DNA of 64,000 nt. It comes from Hyaloscypha bicolor E. Its lineage: Eukaryota > Ascomycota > Leotiomycetes > Helotiales > Hyaloscyphaceae. Positions 55,129 to 64,000 of the stretch are shown in pieces. The stretch lies in the NCBI RefSeq assembly GCF_002865645.1, contig NW_020194685.1, positions 1,378,807 to 1,442,806 on the forward strand, read 5' to 3'. The notes beneath the pieces were generated by a model, which was not told the DNA's origin, did not search any database, and was given only the letters and a program-made list of their open reading frames with translations. Each line of letters begins with the position of its first letter. Positions within the stretch are counted from its first letter, which is position 1. The position numbers and the translations under genes are program-made.

Positions 55129-55581
55129 GGGCATTGCCTTATTGAACTTGTCAAAGGTGTCTTGGTCGTCTGGGAAATGAAGCGTTGGGATTTTTAATTA
55201 CAAAAGCCAATGGTCGTGTTGATCGTGTTGTACATTAGGGGTGGCATTTTATGAGAATGAGCTTCGTAATTCAAGGACGATGGCATAAGACTTTTGTGTT
55301 TATAAACGTACCTGAAGGTGAATCGTGACCCGAACTCGTGCGGTGATGTTTCTGATGAGGCTGAATGCGCGGATCCTGCATCCCCGCAAGATCCCGGCTT
55401 CTGATAGCCACTTGTCCCCTTCATCCACGTAATCAACGTCAGCGAATTAACAACCAAATGCACCAACATCCCATCGGAATGCTATCACCATAATATATCA
55501 CGTCGATCGGATGCAACAGGAAGCCAGCACTCATGCAGGCACACTGCACAGGAGCCGCTGCCGCTGCCGCTCATACCCATC
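55129..55581. other. Intergenic region between the regulator and the LysM gene
   Basis: 450 bp with no supported gene. It includes the terminator side of the regulator and a short CG-rich leader of the LysM gene. Confidence 0.4.
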
Positions 55582-57504
55582 ATGATACCGTCGTCCTCGA
55601 TCCGCGCGGCCACCACCTCGAACCTCCGATCCGACTCGATTCCGCGAATAGACAGTAGTGTGAAGAGGGTAGAGGGAAGCAATGGGGGTGAAATCAGACC
55701 TAGGAATCGGCGGCTGGCGACTGCGGAGCAGGAGTTGGTCAGTACGAGTGCTACGAGTACGCCTGGTGGCAGCAGGGCCGTGAGTCCGATTCCGCAGAAG
55801 CATCCGAGTAGGAGGGTCGAGAGGGGAGGGGGGAATGGAAGGGGTGAAGGGAGTGGGAGGCCAGTTGGGGGGTTACTGGCTCCGCCGAGGGAGACGGGAG
55901 GCAGATCGAGTCCGATCTCCACGGGCGTGTCGGGCATCTGGTGGGGGGCTTTGCAGGAGCTTGCCAGTTCGGTGCTTGGGGGGGATGTGGCCGAGGAGGA
56001 AGGGGCTGAGAATGGGGAGGGCAGTACTTGGGGGAAGAAGAAGGCGGCAAGTGGGTTGGGAAGGATGAGGCTGCCGGATGCTTGGGGACCGGAGACAGGG
56101 TTGCCGAAGAAGAATGATGGGGGCACTGGCATAGGGAGTACGAGTGAGAGGGATGCTAAACTGATGCAGAGGAAGAGGCGGGGTGTCTTGGAGGGGAAGG
56201 ACGAGGATAAACAGGTTATGGATACGAGTGGGAACTATAAACGGAGGACATCGACGGAAGAAGCAAGGCCTGGAAGCTCGCAGGAAGACGACTACGCGCT
56301 GGTTTATATACATCATGTCAAGCCCCACGATACACTGGCGGGTGTGGTGCTGAAGTATAACTGTCAGAAGGAGGTATTCAGGAAAGCCAATCGATTCTGG
56401 CCCAACGATTCGATACAGATTCGCAAAACCGTTGTCCTACCGGTTGATGCTTGCACGATAAAAGGACGACCTTGCGAACCACCTACCCCGAACTCTCCTC
56501 AAGGAGTAGATCTCCTTGCTCCTACACCAGCTATCGAAGATCCTCCCTTCTCGAATGGAAGCACATGGCCAGGAGCCTCGTCGTCACAAAACGGGACGTC
56601 TGCAGAACGTCCCGAAGATACTGAACACCCTTGGACTCACGTCCGCTGGGTTTTACTTGATGCATCGCCAAATTCGAAACCGGTCGAGATAGCACGAATG
56701 CCTCAAAAAACATTGGGATATTTTCCGCCTCGGCGAAGAAAGAGCCAAGCCACACTTTCCTCAGTCTCTACACCTCGTGGATCCATGGAATTTCCACGAG
56801 TATCACAATCTACTTCGAATGATCCTTCCAGCAGTACAGCAAGTACACCGTCACGACGAACGAGTAATCTTGGACCTCGACCTCAACAACCTATGAACAC
56901 CATTGGAAGCTACTTTCCTCCTGTGCAACCCGGCACTCGCACACGCCGCGAAAGCGTGAGCGAAGCTGCGGGTCGATTAGGATGGTTCAGTGGCCCTGGT
57001 GGCGTTGGTACATTTGAGAAAAACGTGAGGAAACCTGGTCCAGCACAAGACGGCTTGAACAGCTGGGCAAGAAAACACATGCCCGGTCTGGCTATTGATT
57101 CTCTGCCTTCCACCTCAATATTAGGCGCGGAGACTGCTCATTTTGGATTTACCGATGAGCTGGCTAGCATAGCTGAAGGTCCTGTCAATGGTAGGGCAGT
57201 TAGTGGTACTAGCACCCCTAAAGGCGGCCAAGGTCTCGGTCTCGAGAATGCAGCGTCTGTACTCGAAGGTTGGGTACGGAAACTGGCTACCAAAGTCCCT
57301 GGAACACCGAAGATAGGTGGCAGGGCAGATCATCCGGACCTCATCGAACTCTTAGACGGAGCAGGCAGCGATGACGGAAGAGCATTCGACTTAAACCCTG
57401 GTGTTGGGAGGAGTTCAGCGCCAGCAGGTACAGGGAGAGAAGATCTGGATGGGATGATTAGAGGCAGAGCGACTGCTGGTGCGAAAGGGGGCAAGAACGA
57501 TTGA
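55582..57504 (+). CDS. Intracellular LysM-domain protein, 640 aa
   Basis: A single exon. There is no signal peptide (MIPSSSIRAATTSNLRSDS), so this is not a secreted chitin-binding effector. It belongs to the cytosolic fungal LysM group of unknown role. Residues 1-235 are low-complexity, Gly/Ser/Arg-rich with acidic blocks. One LysM lies at about residues 239-288 (YIHHVKPHDTLAGVVLKYNC, then FRKANRFWPNDSIQIRK and VVLPVDAC). Further conserved blocks are HVRWVLLDASPNSKPVEIAR, LGYFPPRRRKS, IGSYFPPVQPGTRTRRESV and ASVLEGWVRKLATKVPGTPK. The first 600 bases are G-rich on the plus strand (runs of GGGG), which also creates a long proline-rich chance frame on the minus strand. The gene is intact. Confidence 0.85.
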   Translation: MIPSSSIRAATTSNLRSDSIPRIDSSVKRVEGSNGGEIRPRNRRLATAEQELVSTSATSTPGGSRAVSPIPQKHPSRRVERGGGNGRGEGSGRPVGGLLAPPRETGGRSSPISTGVSGIWWGALQELASSVLGGDVAEEEGAENGEGSTWGKKKAASGLGRMRLPDAWGPETGLPKKNDGGTGIGSTSERDAKLMQRKRRGVLEGKDEDKQVMDTSGNYKRRTSTEEARPGSSQEDDYALVYIHHVKPHDTLAGVVLKYNCQKEVFRKANRFWPNDSIQIRKTVVLPVDACTIKGRPCEPPTPNSPQGVDLLAPTPAIEDPPFSNGSTWPGASSSQNGTSAERPEDTEHPWTHVRWVLLDASPNSKPVEIARMPQKTLGYFPPRRRKSQATLSSVSTPRGSMEFPRVSQSTSNDPSSSTASTPSRRTSNLGPRPQQPMNTIGSYFPPVQPGTRTRRESVSEAAGRLGWFSGPGGVGTFEKNVRKPGPAQDGLNSWARKHMPGLAIDSLPSTSILGAETAHFGFTDELASIAEGPVNGRAVSGTSTPKGGQGLGLENAASVLEGWVRKLATKVPGTPKIGGRADHPDLIELLDGAGSDDGRAFDLNPGVGRSSAPAGTGREDLDGMIRGRATAGAKGGKND

Positions 57505-58130
57505 GTGGGTGCGCGAATGTTGGATTTAGGGGACACGGTATGCATGAGATGAAGGCGCATTTGGACACGGCGTTGACTGAGCGGACTTATTCTTTTCGGG
57601 CTGGTTTCTTGAGACCGCTGGGTTGTTTGAATTTGAGACATAGCGAGAGGGTGGCAGATGACACTGAATAAGGTGTTGATTTGAAAGTGAGAAATGAAAT
57701 TCATTTCGAAATTGAATTGTTCATGCTTGTCCTACATACCCATTACCCTTGATTTGATTTGATTTTAACTCGATTTGGGGCAAGCGCCTTTTTCATGCTC
57801 TCAGCTTATTTTCTTCGGATACTGTACTCTTTCTGATATCGAGGCTGCAGCTACGGGACAGGTGATTGGGTCATCACTAGTCCACATGCAAGGTGCTTTT
57901 GTGTTGCAATGCGCACAGTACTCTTGTACGATCCGCCAATCACCTCGCCACTTGAAGTTGATCCTGTCGCCTTATGAAAGGGGTTCTCCTTCAACCTTGC
58001 GAAGGCGCTCTGCTGCGCTGCAACAACATGATGGAACTAAGCTAAATAATTCCGCACCTTGCTGACCTGGACATTTATATCAGCCTCGCCTGGGAGTGAG
58101 AGAATCCCTATTGTCACCCAAGTCTCAGTC
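57505..58130. other. Intergenic region
   Basis: No supported gene. The frame at 57775-58065 begins with GTG or TTG-type codons only and shows no family features. Confidence 0.35.
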
Positions 58131-59436
58131 ATGACCAAGTGGCTCTGTTTCCACCCCAGAGTCCACCGAAAACTCACGAATTGTACTCCTTGGAGTTGGG
58201 ACAATATGAGCGAAGACGAAAATTGGGTGAGTCAGAGGATGATATGGATGAACGCAACCCCCAAAGTATGGGGTCTCATGCCACCACGATAGAGACGCCT
58301 GTAGCAATCCCAGCAATCCTCCTACTAAGAACGATTGGGAGCGATTCCGAGCTATTTTCACCCAATTGTACTCGAAGGAGAACAATGCTTTGAAGGATGT
58401 TTAAGAGATTATGGAAGCTAAATATTCCTTCCGAGCAACGTCAGTATTCGCAATGTGGCAAATATTGATTGTGCTGACGATTCTATTTGTTTAGAAAAAG
58501 AATGTTCAAGAAGTGGATCAAGGACTGGAATTTATTCAAGAACTTTAAGGAGTCCGAGAAAGAGGAGATAATACGCAGGCTCCAGGAAGACGAAGATGAG
58601 ATCGTTGATCATGCCAACATGCTGATTGAAGGTCGACCAGTTCAGTTGCACAAGATTCGGAGGTATCAAAGGACAAACGCGTCTCAGATTCGTAAATACA
58701 TAGAAATCACCCTCTTGGCGCCAACGAGTGTTTCGATCGGCAGTAACGCAATCCCCATCCTGGTAGTCCGGCGCAAAGAAGACTACTTCAAAAGCGAATA
58801 TCTGAGATATTGGAACCAAGCCGTTCAATTTCTACTTCCGGCGAGAGAAGTGAAAGTGAGACGCTCGTTTGGCACATGCAAAATTACTTTACTTCTTATT
58901 TTGAAAGGGAACCATACAGTCCGCGTGCAAGGCGATTTCAAACCCGGTTCGACTCACCGTCTAACTCCATTGTACCTCTCTGCCCCACGGAATGTGTGGG
59001 CCCCAAACCCAGCACGGCTACTTGATTAGTACACGGCATCGATAAAGCTCATGAAAAGAGGACAGGGCCAAGCTGGATGGAAACTGATGCACGACCTCCA
59101 TGAGTTTGCTAAACAAGTCTTCAAAGATGAGCACCCAGGACTAATCGGCGTCCTCATCACCATGGCCAGAACTCCGCCGAACGAATTCCCCAGATTGTAC
59201 GAAAGAGTATGGGAATACTTTGCACGCCTTGCAAGTATCATATATCAAAACGATCATCATCCAATTGCCCTCCTCTGCCACTTCTTGGTCCCACAACCAC
59301 AGACCACACATCAAAAGAGCTATTGTTCAGGCATAATTACGACATATTCCGACAGCACCTAGGTGGAACCCACGACAAGACGATTAGGACTAAGCTTAAT
59401 CTTTGCGACTTCTTGCTGGATGGCTATGAAAGATGA
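58131..59436 (+). pseudogene. Clr5-domain protein, inactivated
   Basis: The Clr5 DNA-binding-like domain is readable from 58327: KNDWERFRAIFTQLYSKENN, ALKDV, then TAA at 58402, then EIMEAKYSFRA. A 55-nt intron (58440-58494) follows and the domain continues KRMFKKWIKDWNLFKNFK. This is the typical W...LY...L..V...M...F.....Q(Y/F)...W.l.KN pattern. Downstream blocks in shifting frames are GRPVQLHKIRRYQRTNASQI, LLAPTSVSIGSNAIPIL and LHEFAKQVFKDEHPGLIGVL, ending near 59436 (KLNLCDFLLDGYER). One stop, of CAA-to-TAA type, and at least two frameshifts make it non-functional. Clr5 proteins are numerous in fungi; the founding member acts in heterochromatin silencing. The upstream start (ATG at 58131) is uncertain. 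Confidence 0.72.
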
Positions 59437-59556
59437 CCAGAAGTGCGGTCTATGCGTGAAGAGACTGTCAGAGATTGCAAGCAGAACTACGACGAGAAAG
59501 ATATCCTAGTGCGCACGATTTTGTATCGCACGGCCTGGATCTACCCCCCAAGCTCA

Positions 59557-59890
59557 ATGCGGCTCCTATGTTTTGGGCTTGGACGCACTGGCACCGCCAG
59601 TCTACGGATTGCTCTCACAGAACTGTCCATAAGCTTATCACGGGTTCTCAATGATGGAGAACCCTCCTGACGCATTGCTCTGGTGCGTGGCGTTAGATGC
59701 AGAGTACGACGGGAAAGGAAAGATGTGGAAGAGAATGGATTTCGATAGAGTCTTTGCGGGGTATGATGCGTGCTTGGATATGCCAGTGAGTCTGTTTGTG
59801 GAGGAGTTGGTAGACCTCGATCCGGAGGCGAAGATGATTTGTACTGTGATAAAGGAATATGTCTTTTATTATGATTATGTTTTCTTGTAA
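59557..59890 (+). pseudogene. Fragment of a fungal P-loop sulfotransferase-like protein
   Basis: MRLLCFGLGRTGTASLRIAL at 59557 carries the P-loop-like G-L-x-R-T-G-T of the Sulfotransfer_4 type. After a frameshift near 59620 the frame reads YHGFSMMENPPDALLWCVAL, then GKGKMWKRMDFDRVFAGYDA and LFVEELVDLDPEAKMICT. It ends at 59890 after about 110 residues. The remaining half of the domain (the T-N-R-D region and beyond) is missing. It is a truncated relic; the function of intact members is unknown. Confidence 0.68.
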
Positions 59891-60131
59891 GACATTGGCA
59901 GCGGAGTAGCGCGACGGCAAAAGAGTCAGTGGTGGTTGCCGCGGTCCATATGTGAACTGTCCAACAAGAATTATATACCTAGGTATACAAGTCTTGATTA
60001 CCGCCGCCTTTCAAAAATAATGGACTGAACTGTGAAGGCACGAGAACACCACTAGATCGCAGCGTAACAGCTCGATAAGACACAGCACACGCATTAAAGG
60101 CTACATCAAGTTCGAGCTACACCGACGACTC

Positions 60132-61117
60132 ATGGCGGCCTTCCAATATCTCGACACGATGCCTGGCTACACTAGTCCTTCCTTCGCTCCCTCGGCGGAT
60201 ATGATCGAAATGAAGAACAATCTTCTCACCGATGTCGAGATAAACACTCCAATCCACCCACCCCTCAAAGAACACCGACAAACCTTCATCATTCTACATG
60301 GGCGTGGATCTTCAACTGAAGAAATTGCGCCTGCCCTACTATCGTCTACAAACTCAAAAAACGAGGCGCTTCAAAGTGCCTTTCCTCATGCCAAGATCAT
60401 ATTTCCTACTGCAACAAGAAGCCGACCTTACATCTTCAAAGAAGTCCGAACAGAAAGCTTCAGTTCATTGCTTATACATCAATGGTTTGGCAACTGGTTT
60501 CTCCAAAATTACCTTTCGGAACGGGAAAAGCTTTCTGTTCCGGGATTGTATGCATGTTGCTCTTATATGCATAAGTTACTCAAACGAGAGATTCAACCAA
60601 TAGGCAAAGTGAATATCGTACCATGGGGTTCAAGGCAGGGTGCTGTGCCGGCTTTAAGCACACTGTTCACTTGGGATGGAGAGCCTTTTATTGCACTGGT
60701 TGGAATGAGTGAGTGGCTACCATTCAGCAACTGGCTGTGGGATTTCACCCATGGAGACGATTCAGATTTACATCGCAATCCATGGTATGATCCTGATTCC
60801 TACTGCCGAAGGAGCATGAAGACAGCCCAGATTTCGACTGGCCAACAAAGGCAATAAAGTATTTCCGGTGTAAGTAGTTTCTATGGGGCAAAAAAGGTGA
60901 GGTCTTCAAGCAGATCCCAGTGTCCATGGACCAAGGCAGAAAGGGAAAACTAGTTGAAGTAGGAAGAGAGGCAAAGGAGTGTCTTGAGATTGTTGGAGCA
61001 CAGGTTCAAATGGTTGAGCATGAGAGTTTATCTTCGGTTCATGGGTACTCTAAGGAAATGTTGGATGGTACATTTGACTTTCTTCGAGATAAGCTGAGAG
61101 GAAAGTCTGATGTCTAG
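60132..61117 (+). pseudogene. Acyl-protein thioesterase/phospholipase-like hydrolase, inactivated
   Basis: The frame from ATG 60132 shows the family N-terminus (TFIILHGRGSSTEEIAPALL, AFPHAKIIFPTATRSRPYIF). The nucleophile region, which should read G-x-S-x-G, reads WGSRQGAVPAL: Arg stands where the catalytic Ser is expected. ALVGMSEWLPFSNWL follows. A frameshift near 60810 moves the sequence to EHEDSPDFDWPTKAIKYFR, then a TAG at about 60875, then LVEVGREAKECLEIVGAQVQ and the His region (VHGYSKEMLDGTFDFL), ending at 61117. Loss of the Ser, a frameshift and a stop all point to a dead gene. Intact relatives remove palmitate from proteins or cleave small esters. Confidence 0.8.
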
Positions 61118-61612
61118 GGGATTGGGAGGTTTAGAAGCTGTGGAGAGTCAAATTCTGAACGCCTCGGAAAACAGGATAGAAAGACGTAGAAAATGGAAGA
61201 GATCAACCTATGAACGAGGTGTTGCGCTCCTGACACGGCTCAATTATTTAGGACTACTTATCCATCAATGTCACTTCTGTGGAAAGCAGAGCAGTGCCCT
61301 TTGATGCAGTAGATATTGCTATATCCCGTGGCCTTTCGCTCTTTGGCCACCTCCCCTTATCTTAGCTCACATCGGGTTTCCGATGCCGTAGCCATTGGAA
61401 GGGCTCAGAAATATGGATGAAAATTAAGACTAACCAATCGATAGTTAAAATGCTTGCGGGACAAGCATCCGATCGCACATCAAGAACCGAGAGTGGGGTA
61501 TTCTGACAAGGAGAAAGTTTCATCGACTTTACTTATAAAGCAATCCCTCATCCATGAGACACAGAACAATCATCAGGACATCGAACCCGGAATCCTCGAT
61601 ATAATCTTGCAA
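61118..61612. other. Intergenic region, promoter of the cysteine hydrolase
   Basis: No gene was seen. The hydrolase frame extends upstream only with a TTG start and is taken to begin at 61613. A CA-rich leader lies at 61550-61612. Confidence 0.4.
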
Positions 61613-62517
61613 ATGACAATGTCCGAATTCGATAAGCTTGCAGGTGAGTTTAATCACGTGATATTAGAAAGGCAAAGTCTGACAAAAACAGAGAATTATA
61701 GCCGCTGTTATGGCAAAAATCAATTGAGATTCGGGTCGAAGCCAGTATTGGTTGTGATCGACTGCGTGAAAGCGTATCACGATCCTACCTCGCCCCTTTA
61801 CGCACCCAAAAGATTCGACGAAGCACTGAAATCCATTCTACGCTTGATAGAGAAATGCAGAGCAGTTGGAATCCCCGTCGTTTACACCTCTGTGATCTAT
61901 GAAACGCCCCAATCAGGAGGGAAATGGTATACCGAGAAACTTCCCAATGTTCTTTGCTGCTACGATGCGGGAAATCCGTTCAGAGATTTTGCCGAGGGAG
62001 TAATGCCGAGAAAGGACGAGGTTGTGGTGTTGAAGCAGTACTCGAGTAGCTTTTTTGGGACGACCTTGAGTAGCTTGCTGGCGAGTTGGGGGTGTGATTG
62101 TACGATTTTGTGTGGATACTCAACTTCTGGATGCGTGAGAGCAACGGGTAAGCAGTTGCTTCCTCTTAACAATGTTGATTGGCACTGACATTTATAGCAC
62201 TTGATTCGATGCAGTATGGTTACAGCCCGTTTGTAGTTAAGGACGCGTGTGGGGATCGACATGCGTCTGTCAATGACAGTAACGTAAGGACAACATTTTT
62301 TTCTGAATTCCCGTTTTTCAGCATCAAGGACACTTGCTCTCTTCTTTCCCATTTCACACACTAGTAGAAAGCTCTCGTCTCGCCATACCCTTGACACCTT
62401 CGAAAGAGGCAATGCTGACTTCTGTTCTTCTAGCTGTTCGACATGCAGGCAAAGTTTGCCGAGGTGCTTGCAGAACAGGAAATGATGAAACTGATCGACG
62501 GAATTAAGAAGCAGTAA
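61613..62517 (+). CDS. Isochorismatase-family cysteine hydrolase
   Basis: Exons: 61613-62147, 62198-62283 and 62434-62517, giving 234 residues; the last intron is unusually long for this window (150 nt). The catalytic triad is visible: Asp in PVLVVIDCVKAYHDPTSPL at about residue 46, Lys in EVVVLKQYSSSFFGTTL at about 139, and the nucleophile Cys174 in CGYSTSGCVRATALDSMQYG. VVKDACGDRHASVNDSN matches the conserved block after the nucleophile. The resemblance is closest to the N-carbamoylsarcosine amidase / fungal isochorismatase-like hydrolases. Start at 61613 (MTMSEFDKLA); the Met two codons later is also possible. No signal peptide, cytosolic. Intact. Substrate unknown. Confidence 0.9.
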
Positions 62518-62591
62518 ACTTCTCAAAGCTGGAAAGCACAGGCGATTTATGATAGGCTATTTGTACACTAGGAACTCTAGCCTTGACGGGA

Positions 62592-64000
62592 TCAGACTCC
62601 AAGCTCCAGTTTCTTGGCAACAAGCTTTTTGTAGAAATCATGATCATAGCCGACGCATTGCAGGTATTCGTAGAAAAATCTCATCGATGGGGCAGTATCA
62701 GTATCGGCCTTGACTTATTAGCGTAGCACGTCAAATTAAACGCAATAATTATACGACCTACAGTTTCGAAGGCTTTTAATATCTCACCTTCTCCGACTTC
62801 ATCAGCTTCGTCGGCGGTAATTGGTCGAGTAACGGGGTACTCTTCGAAATCGTCATGGAGCTTTTCCTGATACGGGATGAGCCTTTTGTAGTTGTCGGTC
62901 AGCCAGCCCACAGGAACTTTGGGCCATGCTGCTCGCATGGCATCGTTGTGCTTTGGGATCTTGCCGTCACGACGCATGGCACCGATTTGCGAGGCCCAGT
63001 GCTTCTTGACGTACTCTGGGACCTGTCTCATCTCATTTCCACCAAGACGGTCAGAATAGCGAGGTTCTCGGTATGTGCCATAGTATTTGTAGCCGCCTTG
63101 CCCACAACGAATGAACAGGGGAAATGTAAGGTGCTCATCGTCAACTTCTGCCAGAATACATGAGAGTTGTGCACCATGCTCTCCCGGACGACGTGGCAGC
63201 AATGGATCGTAGTCGGAATTCAAAGTTCTGAACGACTTTAACTTCGGGAAAAGGCGCTTTTCTCTGGTCTTTGGTGGAACTACCCACCAACCACTGGACA
63301 CTGCTTTGCCTCCAAGCACCCTTCTGAGGAAATCAAAGGTGAACGTTTCGCTTGGTTGCTGTGGAAGTTGCAAGTCAGGTGCTGGAGGCAGATTCTCAAT
63401 CAATTCGGGCATTTGCATGCCGTCGTACAATTTGATGGACGCTAGTGTAATTGTTGGTAGGTTCAAGTCTTCTTCGAATCCAACATGCCATTGTTTAGGG
63501 GTCAGCTCATGGGTATTCGACTGCGAACCTTCTCTTGGCTCAGGTGTGCTGTGTTTGAATCAATATCATGTATCTTGAGAAAGTCAAGTGTGGTTCCTCA
63601 CGCGTCGTAGAGATTGGTCTCCATATCGTCCTCCTCACTTTTTACAGTTGACTCCTCAGACTCACTTTGCCCAAGACGTTCTTGAGTTGGCGTTCTCCCT
63701 TGGAGGCAACCATCAATTGCTCTCCAAAGATCTTCCAGTTGGTTGTTGTGAGCGTTGAGAGCGCACTCAAAGCGTACTCTATCAATTGCCTGTTGACGAC
63801 GTAACTCAGTGATCTCAGCGCGAAATTGCTCCACAACATCAGGTCCGGTATTGCGATTCCCTTGAACAATTGGAGCCGAAGGGCCTGGGGAAGCAGGATT
63901 TTCAAATCGTCGAAAGTTGCGATTGAGTGCTTGAGAGTCTTCTAGAATCTCAGGAAAGCTTCTCCTGAACCTCTTGCTTTTTGAAGAAGCGGACGCTGAA
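62592..64000 (-). CDS. Probable DUF6697-type protein, 5' end outside the window
   Basis: Exons, reading from the edge: 64000-63602 (open), 63548-62762 and 62708-62592, with two 53-nt introns. The first visible part is basic and coiled (KSKRFRRSFPEIL; VVEQFRAEITELRRQQAIDR), then acidic. The conserved domain includes FDFLRRVLGGKAVSSGWWVV, NSDYDPLLPRRPGEHGAQLS, LTFPLFIRCGQGGYKYYGTY, SDRLGGNEMRQVPEYVKKHW and, in the last exon, MRFFYEYLQCVGYDHDFYKK. This fits the fungal DUF6697 type as I remember it; function is unknown. The gene converges with the cysteine hydrolase, whose stop is 74 bp away. The last 39-codon exon would be missed without splicing. Confidence 0.78.

Noticed and set aside
55485..56132. 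215-codon proline-rich minus-strand frame
   Set aside because: Complement of the G-rich 5' part of the LysM gene; a composition artefact.
58940..58965. tRNA B-box-like GGTTCGACTC
   Set aside because: No matching A box or cloverleaf around it; it lies inside the Clr5 relic.

Overview
This is nuclear DNA of a filamentous ascomycete (Pezizomycotina). The intact genes are cut by short introns of 46-70 nt with GTRNGY donors, CTRAC-type branch points and YAG acceptors. They encode typical ascomycete proteins: CYP61/ERG5 sterol desaturase, a CTF1/FarA-type Zn2Cys6 regulator, monopolin Csm1/Pcs1, MCD4 and MSP1. A Leotiomycete is plausible, but nothing in the window proves the class. There are no rRNA or CRISPR features and no tRNA that I could support.

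Layout. 1-7.5 kb is a decayed, repeat-rich island. It holds a partial gene at the edge, two long plus-strand reading frames of repeat-associated type, a Tc1/mariner-like transposase and an F-box/ankyrin gene. Their reading frames are open apart from TAG/TAA/TGA codons of the kind produced by C-to-T change, which is the signature expected of RIP (repeat-induced point mutation). 8.3-17.6 kb holds intact erg5, a broken and an intact 2EXR-domain gene, and a ruined 2-oxoglutarate oxygenase. 19.9-36.3 kb is gene-poor accessory DNA. It carries five same-strand members (A-E) of a small protein family that I do not recognise. They share a short first exon (53 nt in four, 50 nt in one), a phase-2 intron and a C-terminal motif of about 25 residues (W-V-Y-E-T-S-N ... 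E-R-L-E-K-S-x-W). Between them lie an intact alpha-beta-barrel-type protein gene, an intact secreted type-B carboxylesterase gene, a MITE with 54-bp inverted repeats flanked by TA, and an SDR relic.

38.6-57.5 kb is a conserved housekeeping block: cystathionine beta-lyase, MSP1 AAA ATPase, an amidase with an apparent one-base frameshift, Pcs1/Csm1, MCD4, the CTF1-type regulator and an intracellular LysM protein. 58-61.1 kb is a graveyard of a Clr5-domain gene, a sulfotransferase-like fragment and an acyl-protein-thioesterase-like pseudogene. The window ends with an intact isochorismatase-type cysteine hydrolase and the 3' part of a probable DUF6697 gene that runs off the right edge.

The main candidate for something undescribed is the A-E family. 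Its exon-1 length and intron phase are conserved although the protein sequences have diverged strongly. Splice sites, joins and reading frames were worked out by hand; family names rest on motif recognition and no database search was run.
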